Shown piece by piece: positions 54,284 through 62,424 of a stretch of DNA of 64,000 nucleotides. The DNA comes from Rubrobacter_D sp963840835. Lineage in GTDB: Bacteria > Actinomycetota > Rubrobacteria > Rubrobacterales > Rubrobacteraceae. The notes under the pieces are model-generated. The model did no database searches. It saw only the letters and a program-made list of their open reading frames with translations, and had not been told where the DNA came from. The translations under genes were made by a program, and so were the position numbers. The stretch is taken from NCBI GenBank assembly GCA_963840835.1, contig CAWJAM010000007.1, forward strand, positions 247,752 to 311,751, written 5' to 3'. Numbering within the stretch: position 1 is the stretch's first letter; the number at the start of each line of letters is the position of its first letter.

Positions 54284-54985
54284 ACAAACAGCTCCTCCCC
54301 GAGCGCTCCGCTAACCTCCAGCGAACCGTCCGGGAACGCCACGGCCTGAGCCTCAGCATCTTGTAGACGCGGTGACGTTCCTCCGGTTGTAGGACGTCGA
54401 GGGCCTCGGGCATCATCTCGGCGTAGTTCTCCAGAAGCGCGTCACGGTCGCGCTCGAGATCTCGCAAACGCTCGATCCGGCTTTCGAGTGCGGCAAGCTC
54501 CCTGCGAGCGGTCTGACGCGTCTCCTCCACGGCCGCTAGCTTGGCCCTGAGTTCGTCGAAGGTAATAAGTCCCTCAGCAGCCATGTCCTGGAGGTTGGCA
54601 CGCTTGCGCTCGAGGGCCCCCAGCCGGTCAAGCCAAACCGCAGCCTCGTCCTCTGGATTGCCGTGGTTGCCGGCTCGTTCGCGCTCCATCATCTCGTTGA
54701 GCCCCTCTCTGAGAGCCTCGGGATTCAAAAGCAGGGTGTTGACGAACGACCATACGGCGTGCTCCGCTTCTTCCGCTCGAATGTTCTTCGACATCGAGCA
54801 AGCCCCTTTGCCCTCCAAGTGCCGAGTCCGGCAACGATAGTAGTGGTAGATCTTGGTCCTGGAGCCATTAGGAGGGCTGTTGCCGAGCATTCCGCAGCCG
54901 CATCCGGAGCATTTCATAAGGCCGGATAGCTCCCAGTAGCGTCCGCCGGCGCGACTGAACTTTACTGGGCTTCCCCCGGATGAGC
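54259..54985 (-). pseudogene. Large serine recombinase, C-terminal stump
   Basis: Starts abruptly at the IS end. Reads AGGRYWELSGLMKCSGCGCG with zinc-ribbon cysteines (KCSGCGCG, YYRCRTR, GACSM), then a coiled coil (LDRLGALERKRANLQDMAAE; TRQTARRELAALESRIERLR) and PEERHRVYKMLRLR. A frameshift near 54350 moves the tail to PDGSLEVSGALGEELFVCK, stop at 54261-54259. The catalytic N-terminal domain is absent and not found on the other side of the IS. Confidence 0.8.
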
Positions 54986-55011
54986 GGCTCTTCGCTTCTT
55001 TTGGTGCAACG
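54986..55011 (+). repeat. Left inverted end of the ISL3 element
   Basis: GGCTCTTCGCTTCTTTTGGT and six further bases, exact complement of 56767-56792. Confidence 0.92.
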
Positions 55012-55039
55012 GGTGAGGACATGATCTACAAAACAGGGC

Positions 55040-56760
55040 ATGAAACAAACGTTGAAGTCGCCTATGAACCTGCTGCCCAAAGCTCCGGGTCTCCAGCTCG
55101 AAGACACCTACATCGACGCTGAGGAGGTTTCGCTTACCCTGGCGAGTACTCTCTTACCGGTGACCTGTCCAGCTTGTGGTCGGAAAACGTCGCGGCTGCA
55201 TAGTCATTACCGGCGCTCTGTAGCCGACCTGCCGTGGGGTGGTCACCGCGTGAGGCTGCTCCTGAACGTTAGGAAGTTCCGCTGTCCACAAACGGGATGC
55301 TCGCGCCGGATCTTCACCGAGCGCCTGCCCGACCTCGTCAAACCCTACGCTCGTAAGACGACCCGCCTGCACGAGGTCCTGGAACTGGTGGGCTTCGCAC
55401 TGGGCGGGAAGGCTGGAGCCCGATTGATCCAGCGCTTGGGTATGACGGCGAGTCCCACGACCTTGCTGCGCTACATCCGAGGCGCGGCAACCGCCACCCA
55501 TCCGCCTCCCGAGGTGGTTGGCGTCGATGACTTCGCTCTGCGGCGTGGCAGGCGCTACGGGACGATCATCGTGGACCTCCACAGCCACCGCGCCATAGAG
55601 CTCCTGCCGGATCGCTCCGCAGAAACACTGGCCTCCTGGCTCAAGCAGTATCCGTCCCTCCAAGTCATCAGCCTAGAGTACGCTCCAGCGAGTACGAGCG
55701 GGGCATCGCAGAAGGTGCTCCGGAAGCCGTGGAGGTTCTCGACCGCTGGCATCTGCTGAAGAACCTGAGGGAAGCCACCGAGCGAGTCCTGGAGCACAAT
55801 CACCGGGTGCTCTCCGCGGTTAGGGCACCTTCTTCCACCAAGCACGAGTCCTCGGCTCACGAGCACACCCCCGAGCCGCGTGCAGCGAAGGAGCGGGCCG
55901 CCGGAGAATCCGCGCGCCGCAAGCGCATGGCCAACTACAAGAAGGTGAGGAAGTTGCACGAACAGGGGATGAACATGCTGGCCATCTGCCGCACGCTTGG
56001 GATGAGCCGCGAGGCCGTCAGGCGCTACGTCCACGCCGACTCCTTCCCAGAGCGCCGCCGTCCTCCTCGCCAACCCAGCATACTCGATCCCTTCGAGTCC
56101 TATCTCGGCAAACGCTGGCAGGAGGGTTGCCACGTCGCGATGCAACTGTGGCGGGAGATAAAGGAGCAGGGCTATCCCGGCACTCCGAAGAGGGTGCTGG
56201 AGTGGGCGAGGCAGCACCGGGAACAACCAGCACCCTCAACACCCGGCAGGTACCGGGAGTCCATGGCCAAACGCTGCCAGAAACGCACCCTGGGGAAGCC
56301 GGTCGGCAATGCGGATCGGGCTCCTTCCCCGAAGCGGCTGGTGTGGCTGCTACTGGGTGATCCCGAGGATCTGGAAACGGCCGAGCGTGGAGCGCTGGAT
56401 GAGATGCTTGAAGCCTCTACGGATGTCGCCGCGATCTATCCGCTGATCCAGCGGTTCGAGAAGATGCTCAGGAAGGCAGGTAGTGATGGGCAAGCTGCGA
56501 AACTCGATCAGTGGCTCGGAGAGGTCTTAACCAGCGGCGTAAAGGACTTCGAGACCTTCGCCACAGGTCTCAAACGAGTGCAGTCCGCAGTTGAGGCCGC
56601 GCTGACGCTGCCCTATAGCAACGGCCAGACGGAGGGCCAGATCAACAAGTTGAAGCTGATCAAGAGACAGATGTAAGGAAGAGCGAGCTTTCAGATGCTG
56701 CGCCAGCGTGTTCTGGGGCTGCTTGATGCTACGCAGGTCAGAGAACCACTGCTCATCGGT
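55040..56760 (+). pseudogene. ISL3 transposase, frameshift and nonsense mutation
   Basis: Part 1 (55040 to about 55680): zinc finger CPACGRKTSRLHSHYRR and FRCPQTGCSRRIF, then the first catalytic Asp in VVGVDDFALRRGRRYGTII. Near 55680 eight bases stand where six are expected (SRDRSS region), moving to the frame SSEYERGIAEGAPEAVEVLD, which includes the helix-turn-helix (MNMLAICRTLGMSREAVRRY) and PYSNGQTEGQINKLKLIKRQ. TAA at 56674 replaces the Tyr codon of the usual MYGRA; the tail FQMLRQRVLGLLDAT follows. A programmed shift is possible but the nonsense codon argues for decay. Confidence 0.85.
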
Positions 56761-56766
56761 CCCATT

Positions 56767-56792
56767 CGTTGCACCAAAAGAAGCGAAGAGCC
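56767..56792 (+). repeat. Right inverted end of the ISL3 element
   Basis: Ends CCAAAAGAAGCGAAGAGCC; exact complement of the left end. Confidence 0.92.
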
Positions 56793-56832
56793 GGAAGCTG
56801 GGGAAGCCCACCCGCGAGGAAAGGAGGTCGCG

Positions 56833-57102
56833 ATGGACAAGGCGGTGGGCAAGGCCAAGGAGGCCTACGGCGCACTGGTGGGCGACGAGGCCAAGAAGGC
56901 CGAGGGCCGTGCCGAGCAGAGGAAGGCCGAGGCCGAGGCGGAGGCTAGGCAGAGGGAGAAGACCAGGCGGGCTGAAGCAGAGGCCAGGCAAGCTGAGAAG
57001 GAGCGCGACAGGCAGAGGCTCAAGGACAAGGGTCCTTTGGGAGGCATCGCGGACGCCACTGAGGACCTTGGCGGGCTGACGGACAAGCTGAGCGGCCGCT
57101 AG
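56833..57102 (+). CDS. CsbD-like stress protein with charged helical tail
   Basis: 89 residues. MDKAVGKAKEAYGALVGDEA matches the CsbD start; the middle is a highly charged helix (EARQREKTRRAEAEARQAEK), the end GGIADATEDLGGLTDKLSG. ATG 56833 behind AAGGAGG. 40 bases outside the right IS end, so IS-derived transcription could reach it. CsbD proteins are general-stress-induced; exact role unknown. Confidence 0.75.
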   Translation: MDKAVGKAKEAYGALVGDEAKKAEGRAEQRKAEAEAEARQREKTRRAEAEARQAEKERDRQRLKDKGPLGGIADATEDLGGLTDKLSGR

Positions 57103-57183
57103 GAGGCGGACCCCGACCGGGGCGGGTCTTCCGTGGGTTGTGTCCCGGCGAGGACCAACAAGCGAGCACAGAGGAGGAAGCAT

Positions 57184-57375
57184 ATGGGCCTACTAGGCGG
57201 GAGCAGCGGCAAGGACGACAAAGAGAAGGGGGCGATGGACAGGGCCAAGGGGCGGATGAAAGAAGCCGGCGGTGCCCTAACAGGCGACAAGGGCAAAAAG
57301 AGGGAAGGTCGCTCGGATCAGAGGAAGGGAAAGGCCAAGGAGAAGAAGGGCGAGCTCAAGGACCTGCTCTCGTAG
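57184..57375 (+). CDS. CsbD family stress protein
   Basis: 63 residues: Gly-rich lead, then the CsbD core MDRAKGRMKEAGGALTGDKG, KAKEKKGELKDLL. ATG 57184 with AGGAGG 6 nt upstream. Tandem with the preceding gene and followed by a strong terminator, so the two probably form one operon. Confidence 0.88.
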   Translation: MGLLGGSSGKDDKEKGAMDRAKGRMKEAGGALTGDKGKKREGRSDQRKGKAKEKKGELKDLLS

Positions 57376-57392
57376 AGGAGGAGCATCTGGAA

Positions 57393-57428
57393 GGGGTCGG
57401 GGCGGCTAAGAGCCTCGGCCCCTTTTTT
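57393..57428 (+). terminator. Intrinsic terminator of the CsbD operon
   Basis: GGGGTCGGGGC and GCCTCGGCCCC form an 11-bp stem (one G-T pair included) followed by TTTTTT. Confidence 0.92.
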
Positions 57429-57436
57429 GTCCTTTT

Positions 57437-57500
57437 TCACCAGAGTGCGTGGAAGGTTAATCCTGCGAACTTCGCCTTTTGGGTATTCTCCGAAGTTCGC
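57437..57500 (+). repeat. GAGTGCGTGGAAG element, copy 1 (diverged)
   Basis: TTCACCAGAGTGCGTGGAAG followed by ATCCTGCGAACTTCG and a second GAAGTTCG. Directly after the CsbD terminator. Confidence 0.7.
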
Positions 57501-57772
57501 CTGCGGGCCGTTCGATAAGGCCGTTCGGGGCTGCGATCCTGCTTAATGACGTTTAACACAAATCTAGCTCATTCGCGTGATACGCTTGCCCCTCTCACAG
57601 GAGTATGCTGCTCTCGTTACGTGGCAAGAGGACCCCACGTCAAGGGCAGGACAGCTACCTGGCCTCCTTCTAGTACCTGGGACCGCTACCCCAAAGAGAG
57701 GAGTCTTAAGGTAAGCGCTACGAAAACGATCCCTTAGTGCACGAAACACCTAAGGGGGGGGAAAGGAAGATC
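57501..57772. other. Leader of the Big_5-domain gene, no element identified
   Basis: About 270 bases of leader-like sequence. Contains a short hairpin ACGTGG/CCACGT (about 57620-57641) and direct TACCTGG words. It does not match the GEMM core found upstream of the related gene at 62425. Confidence 0.45.
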
Positions 57773-58297
57773 ATGAGAAAGACACTACTCCTTTTCACCA
57801 CGACGGCTCTGACGCTCCTTTTGGCCGCAGGGATGGCTTGGGCGGCTCTCCCCGCTCCGACAGTTTTTAGTACGGGTACGGTTCCGTCAACCACACCCCC
57901 CCTAACCGGCGTGGATGCCAACGCCAACATCACGGCGGAGTTCTCAGAGGCGATAAGCACGAAGAGCCTCCAGATCTGCAACCACTGCACCTTCACTTCC
58001 TCGTCCAAAACCTTCTACCTCCTGCCAGGCAACTTCACCGCCCCGAGCGAAATTAAAAACCCACCGAGGTCCTGCAATACCATTGGGAGGGGATGCCCGG
58101 ATCCCATACGCGCCACGGTAAGTTACAACGCTGGTACCAATACAGCCACACTGAACCCGACTCCCACGCTGGTGGCTGGCACCACGTACACGGCGGTGTT
58201 AGAGGGCACCGCAGACGGGGACTTCGTGGCCCTCAAGGATACGGGCGGCACCCCGATGGCCACCGACTACATCTTCCACTTCACCATCGCCTCGTAA
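57773..58297 (+). CDS. Secreted protein with bacterial Ig-like (Big_5) domain
   Basis: 174 residues. Signal peptide (RKTLLLFTTTALTLLLAAG, cleavage after AWA), then one Ig-like domain of the SbsA/Big_5 type: PPLTGVDANANITAEFSEAI, ATVSYNAGTNTATLNPTP, LVAGTTYTAVLEG, FHFTIAS. Four Cys (CNHC, SC, GC) could form disulfides. Probably surface or extracellular. ATG 57773 with AAAGGAAG upstream. The same domain ends the protein at 62425. Confidence 0.85.
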   Translation: MRKTLLLFTTTALTLLLAAGMAWAALPAPTVFSTGTVPSTTPPLTGVDANANITAEFSEAISTKSLQICNHCTFTSSSKTFYLLPGNFTAPSEIKNPPRSCNTIGRGCPDPIRATVSYNAGTNTATLNPTPTLVAGTTYTAVLEGTADGDFVALKDTGGTPMATDYIFHFTIAS

Positions 58298-58339
58298 ACC
58301 TGCGCTGGTTGGCCCTACTATAGGGTAGCTGCCACAGCG

Positions 58340-58376
58340 GAGAGGGTCGGGGTCTCTAACGGCCTCGGCCCTTCTT
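58340..58376 (+). terminator. Terminator of the Big_5-domain gene
   Basis: GGGTCGGGG and CCTCGGCCC pair (two G-T pairs), followed by TTCTTCTT. About 45 bases after the stop. Confidence 0.7.
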
Positions 58377-58528
58377 CTTACCCTTATTCACCGGAGTGCG
58401 TGGAAGGGGGATTCTCAGAAGTTCGTTTGCAGGATCTTGCATAGATCGCCCTCTCAGAAGCCCGAGGATGGCTTCTAGGGCCGCCCACGCCGCGAGGCAG
58501 GGGACTACATGTTGTGGTGGCGCATAAA
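58366..58528 (+). repeat. Long GAGTGCGTGGAAG element, copy 2 (about 160 bp)
   Basis: Begins CGGCCCTTCTTCTTACCC, core TTCACCGGAGTGCGTGGAAG, TTCTCAGAAGTTC, TTGCAGGAT, TGCATAGATC, CGAGGATGGC, ending CTACATGTTGTGGTGGCGCA. Inverted homologue at 62198-62359. Confidence 0.85.
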
Positions 58529-58715
58529 GATCCGAGGACTTGAATACAGACCTCGCCAATAACCTCGCAACGCCCGCCCTGAGCGAAGCACGGCAGAAGC
58601 GAGAAACCTCTCCGCGATCCTCACGCTCCACGGCGAAAGATGGATCGAGGGTGGGAGCAGGGTTCGTCGCCCGTACAATCCCCTCGGCGGGCATCCGGAA
58701 CAGGGAGGAGCGGTC

Positions 58716-58814
58716 ATGCACGAAGAGGCGATCCCTATACTCAGGGTCGGCGACGCCGCCGTCTCATCGGAGAGCACGCCGACGATCAGCCAGTCGCCGT
58801 GGCGTCGAGCCTAA
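58716..58814 (+). pseudogene. N-terminal scrap of a glyoxalase-like gene
   Basis: GGGAGGAG then ATG 58716: MHEEAIPILRVGDAAVS resembles the start of glyoxalase/bleomycin-resistance proteins, but the frame then runs into unrelated sequence and stops at 58814, 3 bases before the next ATG. It could now serve as a translated leader for the reductase gene. Confidence 0.45.
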
Positions 58815-58817
58815 GCC

Positions 58818-59378
58818 ATGCTGATCTACTCGATGAGCGTCTCGGTGGACGGCTTCATCGCCGACCGCGACGGCGCGTTGGGATGGGGCGTCCCGAGCGA
58901 CGAGCAGTTTCGCTTCCACCTCGAGCAGGTCCGCGAGCTCGGGAGCTGCCTGTTGGGCCGCCGGCTCTACGAGACGATGCTCGCGTGGGAGACGGATCCG
59001 TCGCTGCAAGACAACGAGGACACGACCGCGTTCGCCGACGCCTGGTGCGCGCTCCCGAAGGTCGTCTTCAGCCGCACGCTCGACAGCGTTAAGGGCAACG
59101 CCCGCCTCGCCGAGGCGCCACTCGCCGAAGAGGTCGCTGCGGCGCTCGACGCGACCGACAAGGACGTCGAGATCGGCGGCGCCGGCCTCGCCTCGGCAGC
59201 GATCGAGCTCGGCCTCGTTGACGAGCTGCGCATCTTTCGCAACCCGGTCCTCGTCGGCGGCGGCACGCCGCTCCTGCCGCCGGTCACCAAGCACGTTCCG
59301 CTCGACCTCGTCGAGACCAGGACGTTCGGCTCGCGCGTGATCTACGAGCGCTACCAGCGAGTCAGAGGAGTTCTCTGA
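58818..59378 (+). CDS. DHFR/RibD-C-like reductase
   Basis: 186 residues. IYSMSVSVDGFIADRDGALG, LGSCLLGRRLYETMLAWE, LPKVVFSRTLDSV, DVEIGGAGLASAAIELGLVD, LRIFRNPVLVGGGTPLLP are RibD C-terminal/dihydrofolate-reductase-fold motifs. NADPH-dependent reductase of unknown substrate. ATG 58818, 4 bases after the scrap frame stop; ribosome site weak. Confidence 0.9.
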   Translation: MLIYSMSVSVDGFIADRDGALGWGVPSDEQFRFHLEQVRELGSCLLGRRLYETMLAWETDPSLQDNEDTTAFADAWCALPKVVFSRTLDSVKGNARLAEAPLAEEVAAALDATDKDVEIGGAGLASAAIELGLVDELRIFRNPVLVGGGTPLLPPVTKHVPLDLVETRTFGSRVIYERYQRVRGVL

Positions 59379-59577
59379 GCTGTTCCCCGAACGCTGGCGC
59401 GTCCTGGTCTCGTGGTGTGCTGGCGTGGTCGTGAGTCGGGGTGCCTTGGTCGTCGTAGTCGCGGCGGGCGAGTTCGGCAGCGGACCCGCGCTAAAGCGCC
59501 TCCGCGTAGCGGAACAGTGCCTGCTGGAGGGCTTTCGGGCGCCCGGGCGACCTGGGGGCGTAGCCCTTCAGCCTCAT

Positions 59578-59625
59578 CGCCTTGATTCACCGAAGTGCCT
59601 AGAAGATAAATTCTGCGAAGGTCGT
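59578..59625 (+). repeat. GAGTGCGTGGAAG element, copy 3 (diverged)
   Basis: TTGATTCACCGAAGTGCCTA, AATTCTGCGAAGGTCG. Recognisable by word order. Confidence 0.6.
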
Positions 59626-59772
59626 ACCATGTTCGTCTTCGTCGGATCCGAAGAGTTGCGCGGGACTTTACAGCGCATGTATGCTACGTGTACTGAAAAT
59701 CCAGCTGCTAGATAGAGGCTGAGAAGCTCACTCCAATACTTGGGTGCCTTGGACGAGTGGAGCCAGTGGCGC

Positions 59773-59808
59773 AACCGGCTACTACCGCAAACGGTGCTGG
59801 CCGGTTTT
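59773..59808 (+). terminator. Attenuator-like hairpin before the GGDEF-EAL gene
   Basis: AACCGG and CCGGTT pair around an inner CCG CAAA CGG stem, followed by TTTT. It ends 28 bases before the start codon. Confidence 0.5.
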
Positions 59809-59836
59809 GTATTGCAGCTTGATAGAGGTGAGTCTA

Positions 59837-61537
59837 GTGGCAGGAAAAGAGGACGAGCAGCTGCGCTTCCAGGCCAGGCTGCTCGAGGCCGTCGGGCAGT
59901 CCGTCATCGCCACCGACCTCGAGGGAAAGGTCCTCTACTGGAACAGGGCCGCAGAAGAGCTCTACGGCTGGTCCTCTGAGGAGGCGCTGGGGCGAAGGCT
60001 CAGGGACCTGACGCTCGCCGAGGATTCGCTGGATCGTGCTGAGGAAGTCGCCTCCGAGCTGCGGGCGGGACGAGCCTGGACGGGGGAGACGCTCCTCAGG
60101 CGCAAGGATGGAACCTACGTGCCCGTTCTGGGCACCGCCACGCCCCTTTTTGACGACCGAGGAAACCTCACGGGCATGATCGGTGTCTCCACCGACATGT
60201 CCGAGCGCAAGGCACTCGAGGAGGAACTCCAACGCCGGGCTGCCCACGATCCACTCACGGGTCTGCCCAACCGCCACGCCTTCGTCGACCGTCTCGGGCA
60301 TGCCCTACGACGCACGAGGCGCAGAAAAGACAGCCCCGATGTGGGGGTGCTTTTCATGGACCTCGACCGCTTTAAGACCATAAACGACTCCCTGGGGCAC
60401 GCGGCGGGCGACAGGCTTCTCGTCGCGGTCGCCCGGCGTATCAACGATCAGGCGCGTTCCGAAGACGTTCTTGCGCGCTTTGGTGGGGACGAGTTCGCCG
60501 TGCTGCTTGAGAGTGTGGAACACCCTTCCGAGGCGATCCGGGTAGCCCAGAGGATCGCCGAGTCTCTTCGGGAGCCTTTCGCCGTGAGCGACCATTGGGT
60601 GAGCGTCAGCACCACCGTAGGCATCGCTTTGGGCTCTGCGCACGCCGCCGACCCCGAGAGGATGCTACGCGAAGCGGATATCGCGATGTACAGGGCCAAG
60701 GAGCAGGGCCCAGGGCGCTACGAGGTGTTCGACACGGCCATGCAGGCCCACGCCCAGGAACGCCTCAAGCTGGAGGCCGAGCTCAGGCAGGCCGTGGAGC
60801 AAGAGGAGTTCGTGCTCCACTATCAGCCCCTGGTCTCCTTACGAGACGGGAGCTTGGTGGGCTTCGAAGCCCTGGTGCGCTGGAAACACCCAAAGAAGGG
60901 CCTACTGCGCCCCTCATCCTTCCTGTCCCTCGCCGAGGAGACGGACTTGATCTTACCCATCGACGGGTGGGTGCTGGAAGAGGCTTGCCGGCAAGCGCAG
61001 CTGTGGGAAGCGGATTACCCTTCGGTCTCTCTCATAGCGATGGTCAACCTCTCCCCCAGGCAACTGAAAGCCGGTGGGCTGGCACGCACCATCGAAGAGA
61101 CACTTACGCGAGTGGCACCGAAAGTCCACACCCTGGCGCTGGACATCACCGAAGGAGTTCTGATAAACGCATCGGAGGACAACGTCCGAACGCTGGATGC
61201 CCTGAAAAGGATGGGGATCCGCTTAGAACTTGACGACTTCGGCACCGGCTACTCCTCGCTGTCTTACCTAAAGCACTTCCCCTTGGACGGGGTAAAGATA
61301 GACAAGTCGTTCGTAGAAGGGCTCGGAGAAGACACGACGGACAAGGCAGTGGTGCGGACGATCATCGAACTGTGCCACACTTTGGGCCTGGAGGTCCTGG
61401 CCGAGGGTATCGAAACCGCCGAGCAAGCGGCCTTGCTGAGGGCTATGGGGTGCGACTTGGGGCAAGGGTACTACTTCGGGCGGCCGCTACCTAGCGAAGA
61501 GTTCGCGGAGCAGCTGCACAAGGCTTTTCTACCGTAA
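59837..61537 (+). CDS. PAS-GGDEF-EAL cyclic-di-GMP protein
   Basis: 566 residues: PAS/PAC about 10-135 (VIATDLEGKVLYWNRAAEEL; DMSERKALEEEL), GGDEF about 140-300 with FGGDEFAVLLE, EAL about 315-560 with GFEALVRWKHP, LDITEGVL, LDDFGTGYSSLSYL and LAEGIETAEQ. Both catalytic motifs are intact. Cytosolic. GTG 59837 is used (GAGGTGA 5 nt upstream); the frame runs left to 59744. Lies 0.9 kb from the end of a riboswitch-controlled gene that senses the same nucleotide. Confidence 0.94.
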   Translation: MAGKEDEQLRFQARLLEAVGQSVIATDLEGKVLYWNRAAEELYGWSSEEALGRRLRDLTLAEDSLDRAEEVASELRAGRAWTGETLLRRKDGTYVPVLGTATPLFDDRGNLTGMIGVSTDMSERKALEEELQRRAAHDPLTGLPNRHAFVDRLGHALRRTRRRKDSPDVGVLFMDLDRFKTINDSLGHAAGDRLLVAVARRINDQARSEDVLARFGGDEFAVLLESVEHPSEAIRVAQRIAESLREPFAVSDHWVSVSTTVGIALGSAHAADPERMLREADIAMYRAKEQGPGRYEVFDTAMQAHAQERLKLEAELRQAVEQEEFVLHYQPLVSLRDGSLVGFEALVRWKHPKKGLLRPSSFLSLAEETDLILPIDGWVLEEACRQAQLWEADYPSVSLIAMVNLSPRQLKAGGLARTIEETLTRVAPKVHTLALDITEGVLINASEDNVRTLDALKRMGIRLELDDFGTGYSSLSYLKHFPLDGVKIDKSFVEGLGEDTTDKAVVRTIIELCHTLGLEVLAEGIETAEQAALLRAMGCDLGQGYYFGRPLPSEEFAEQLHKAFLP

Positions 61538-61599
61538 GAGTCCCCACGAATCAGATGGCCATCCAGAGCTAGCTGGGGGTGGAGCCGACTTCATGGCCT

Positions 61600-61650
61600 T
61601 ATTCACCGGAGTGCGTGGAAAAGAATAATTCTGAGAAGTTCGCTGTAGCA
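61600..61650 (+). repeat. GAGTGCGTGGAAG element, copy 4
   Basis: TTATTCACCGGAGTGCGTGG, AATTCTGAGAAGTTCGC. Core only, without the longer tail. Confidence 0.8.
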
Positions 61651-61813
61651 AGCTCGGCGGCCCGGTGGGGGGTTAGGGACTCGGACCGGGGCAGAGAGGG
61701 TTTTCTGGTGCCAATTGGTCCCACGCTGGCCGCATTCGTGGCGAGGAATCGTAGCAAGCGGTTGCGACTTGCTACTTCAGAACTTCCGGAGAAATCGGCG
61801 GCGGGTCTTGTGT

Positions 61814-62029
61814 TTACCGCTCCTCGTTCATCCTTACCCTGCGCCTGGCCTCTACGAGCGCGGCCTCGACCGCCGCGTGGGCGTTCCCCAAGCGCAGATG
61901 CAGGTCCGCATTCTCCGGATCGGTGAGCCAGTGGCGGGCGTCGGCCTTCAGCGCGGCCAGCTCCCCTGCCATGTCCGAGAGGTCGCGGGCTAGGTCCCTC
62001 GTTACGTCCTTCGGGTCTTGCGGGCTCAC
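61814..62029 (-). CDS. Small hypothetical helical protein
   Basis: 71 residues, soluble, highly charged: TRDLARDLSDMAGELAALKA, DPENADLHLRLGNAHAAVEA. Not recognised. GTG 62029 with AGGGAGGTAGAGGA upstream, a good ribosome site. Confidence 0.65.
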   Translation of the reverse strand: MSPQDPKDVTRDLARDLSDMAGELAALKADARHWLTDPENADLHLRLGNAHAAVEAALVEARRRVRMNEER

Positions 62030-62197
62030 TCCTCTACCTCCCTAACACCCTACGCAACCACGGCTTCTGTGTGCCCTTCTGGCCCCCTCCTGCAGCGGAC
62101 CAGGGCTATGCTCTCCGGGGTCTCCTCCCTACAGGAGGAAGTATGCCGCGTCGAAGCACCCAGAGCGAGGCCTTCGCTCATCCGCCCGGCCGCATAT

Positions 62198-62359
62198 CTA
62201 TGCGGCACCACAACATGTAGACGCCTGCCCACCGTGGTGGATGCGCTCTCAGGCCATCCTCGCGCCTCTGGGGGGCGGATCTATGCAGGATCCTGCAAGT
62301 GAACTTCTGAGAATTTCCCTTCCACGCACTCCGGTGAATAAGGGTAAGGAGAAGGGCCG
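62198..62359 (-). repeat. Long GAGTGCGTGGAAG element, copy 5 (inverted)
   Basis: Read on the minus strand: CGGCCCTTCTCCTTACCC, TTCACCGGAGTGCGTGGAAG, TTCTCAGAAGTTC, TTGCAGGATCCTGCATAGAT, CGAGGATGGC, CTACATGTTGTGGTGCCGCA. Aligns with 58366-58528 over its whole length. Confidence 0.85.
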
Positions 62360-62386
62360 GTGCTGCTGCGAGCCCCGGCCCCCCTA
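62351..62386 (-). terminator. Terminator of the beta-helix gene
   Basis: On the minus strand GGGGCCGGGGCT and the complementary CACCGGCCC pair, followed by TTCTCCTT. About 40 bases after the stop. Confidence 0.6.
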
Positions 62387-62424
62387 CTAAAGGCTATGCG
62401 ATATGTCTTCCTACTCGCTCCTCC

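Larger units (their letters stand above)
54986..56792 (+). mobile_element. ISL3-family insertion sequence, 1807 bp
   Basis: Perfect 26-bp inverted ends: left 54986-55011 begins GGCTCTTCGCTTCTTTTGGT; right 56767-56792 is its exact complement. Contains a broken ISL3 transposase. No clear 8-bp target duplication (GGATGAGC left, GGAAGCTG right). Outside both ends an inverted GGGGAAGCCCA is present (54966-54976 and 56800-56810). The left end cuts the serine recombinase gene. Confidence 0.9.
59379..59836. other. Intergenic region with decayed sequence and hairpin
   Basis: Contains a minus-strand coding-like stretch (about 59573-59362: RLKGYAPRSPGRPKALQQAL ... FGEQLRELL) interrupted by TAG, not identified; repeat copy 3 (59578-59625); and the hairpin at 59773-59808. 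Confidence 0.45.

Noticed and set aside
55670..55735. Programmed frameshift making an active ISL3 transposase
   Set aside because: The catalytic region is disrupted at the shift, and a nonsense TAA at 56674 also interrupts the conserved C-terminus.
57501..57772. A second GEMM riboswitch before the Big_5 gene
   Set aside because: GGCAAACC, GCGCAAA and GGTTGCC segments are absent; no other aptamer class matched by eye.
59362..59573. Minus-strand coding-like stretch
   Set aside because: Contains a stop and no family could be recognised; left as part of the described gap only.
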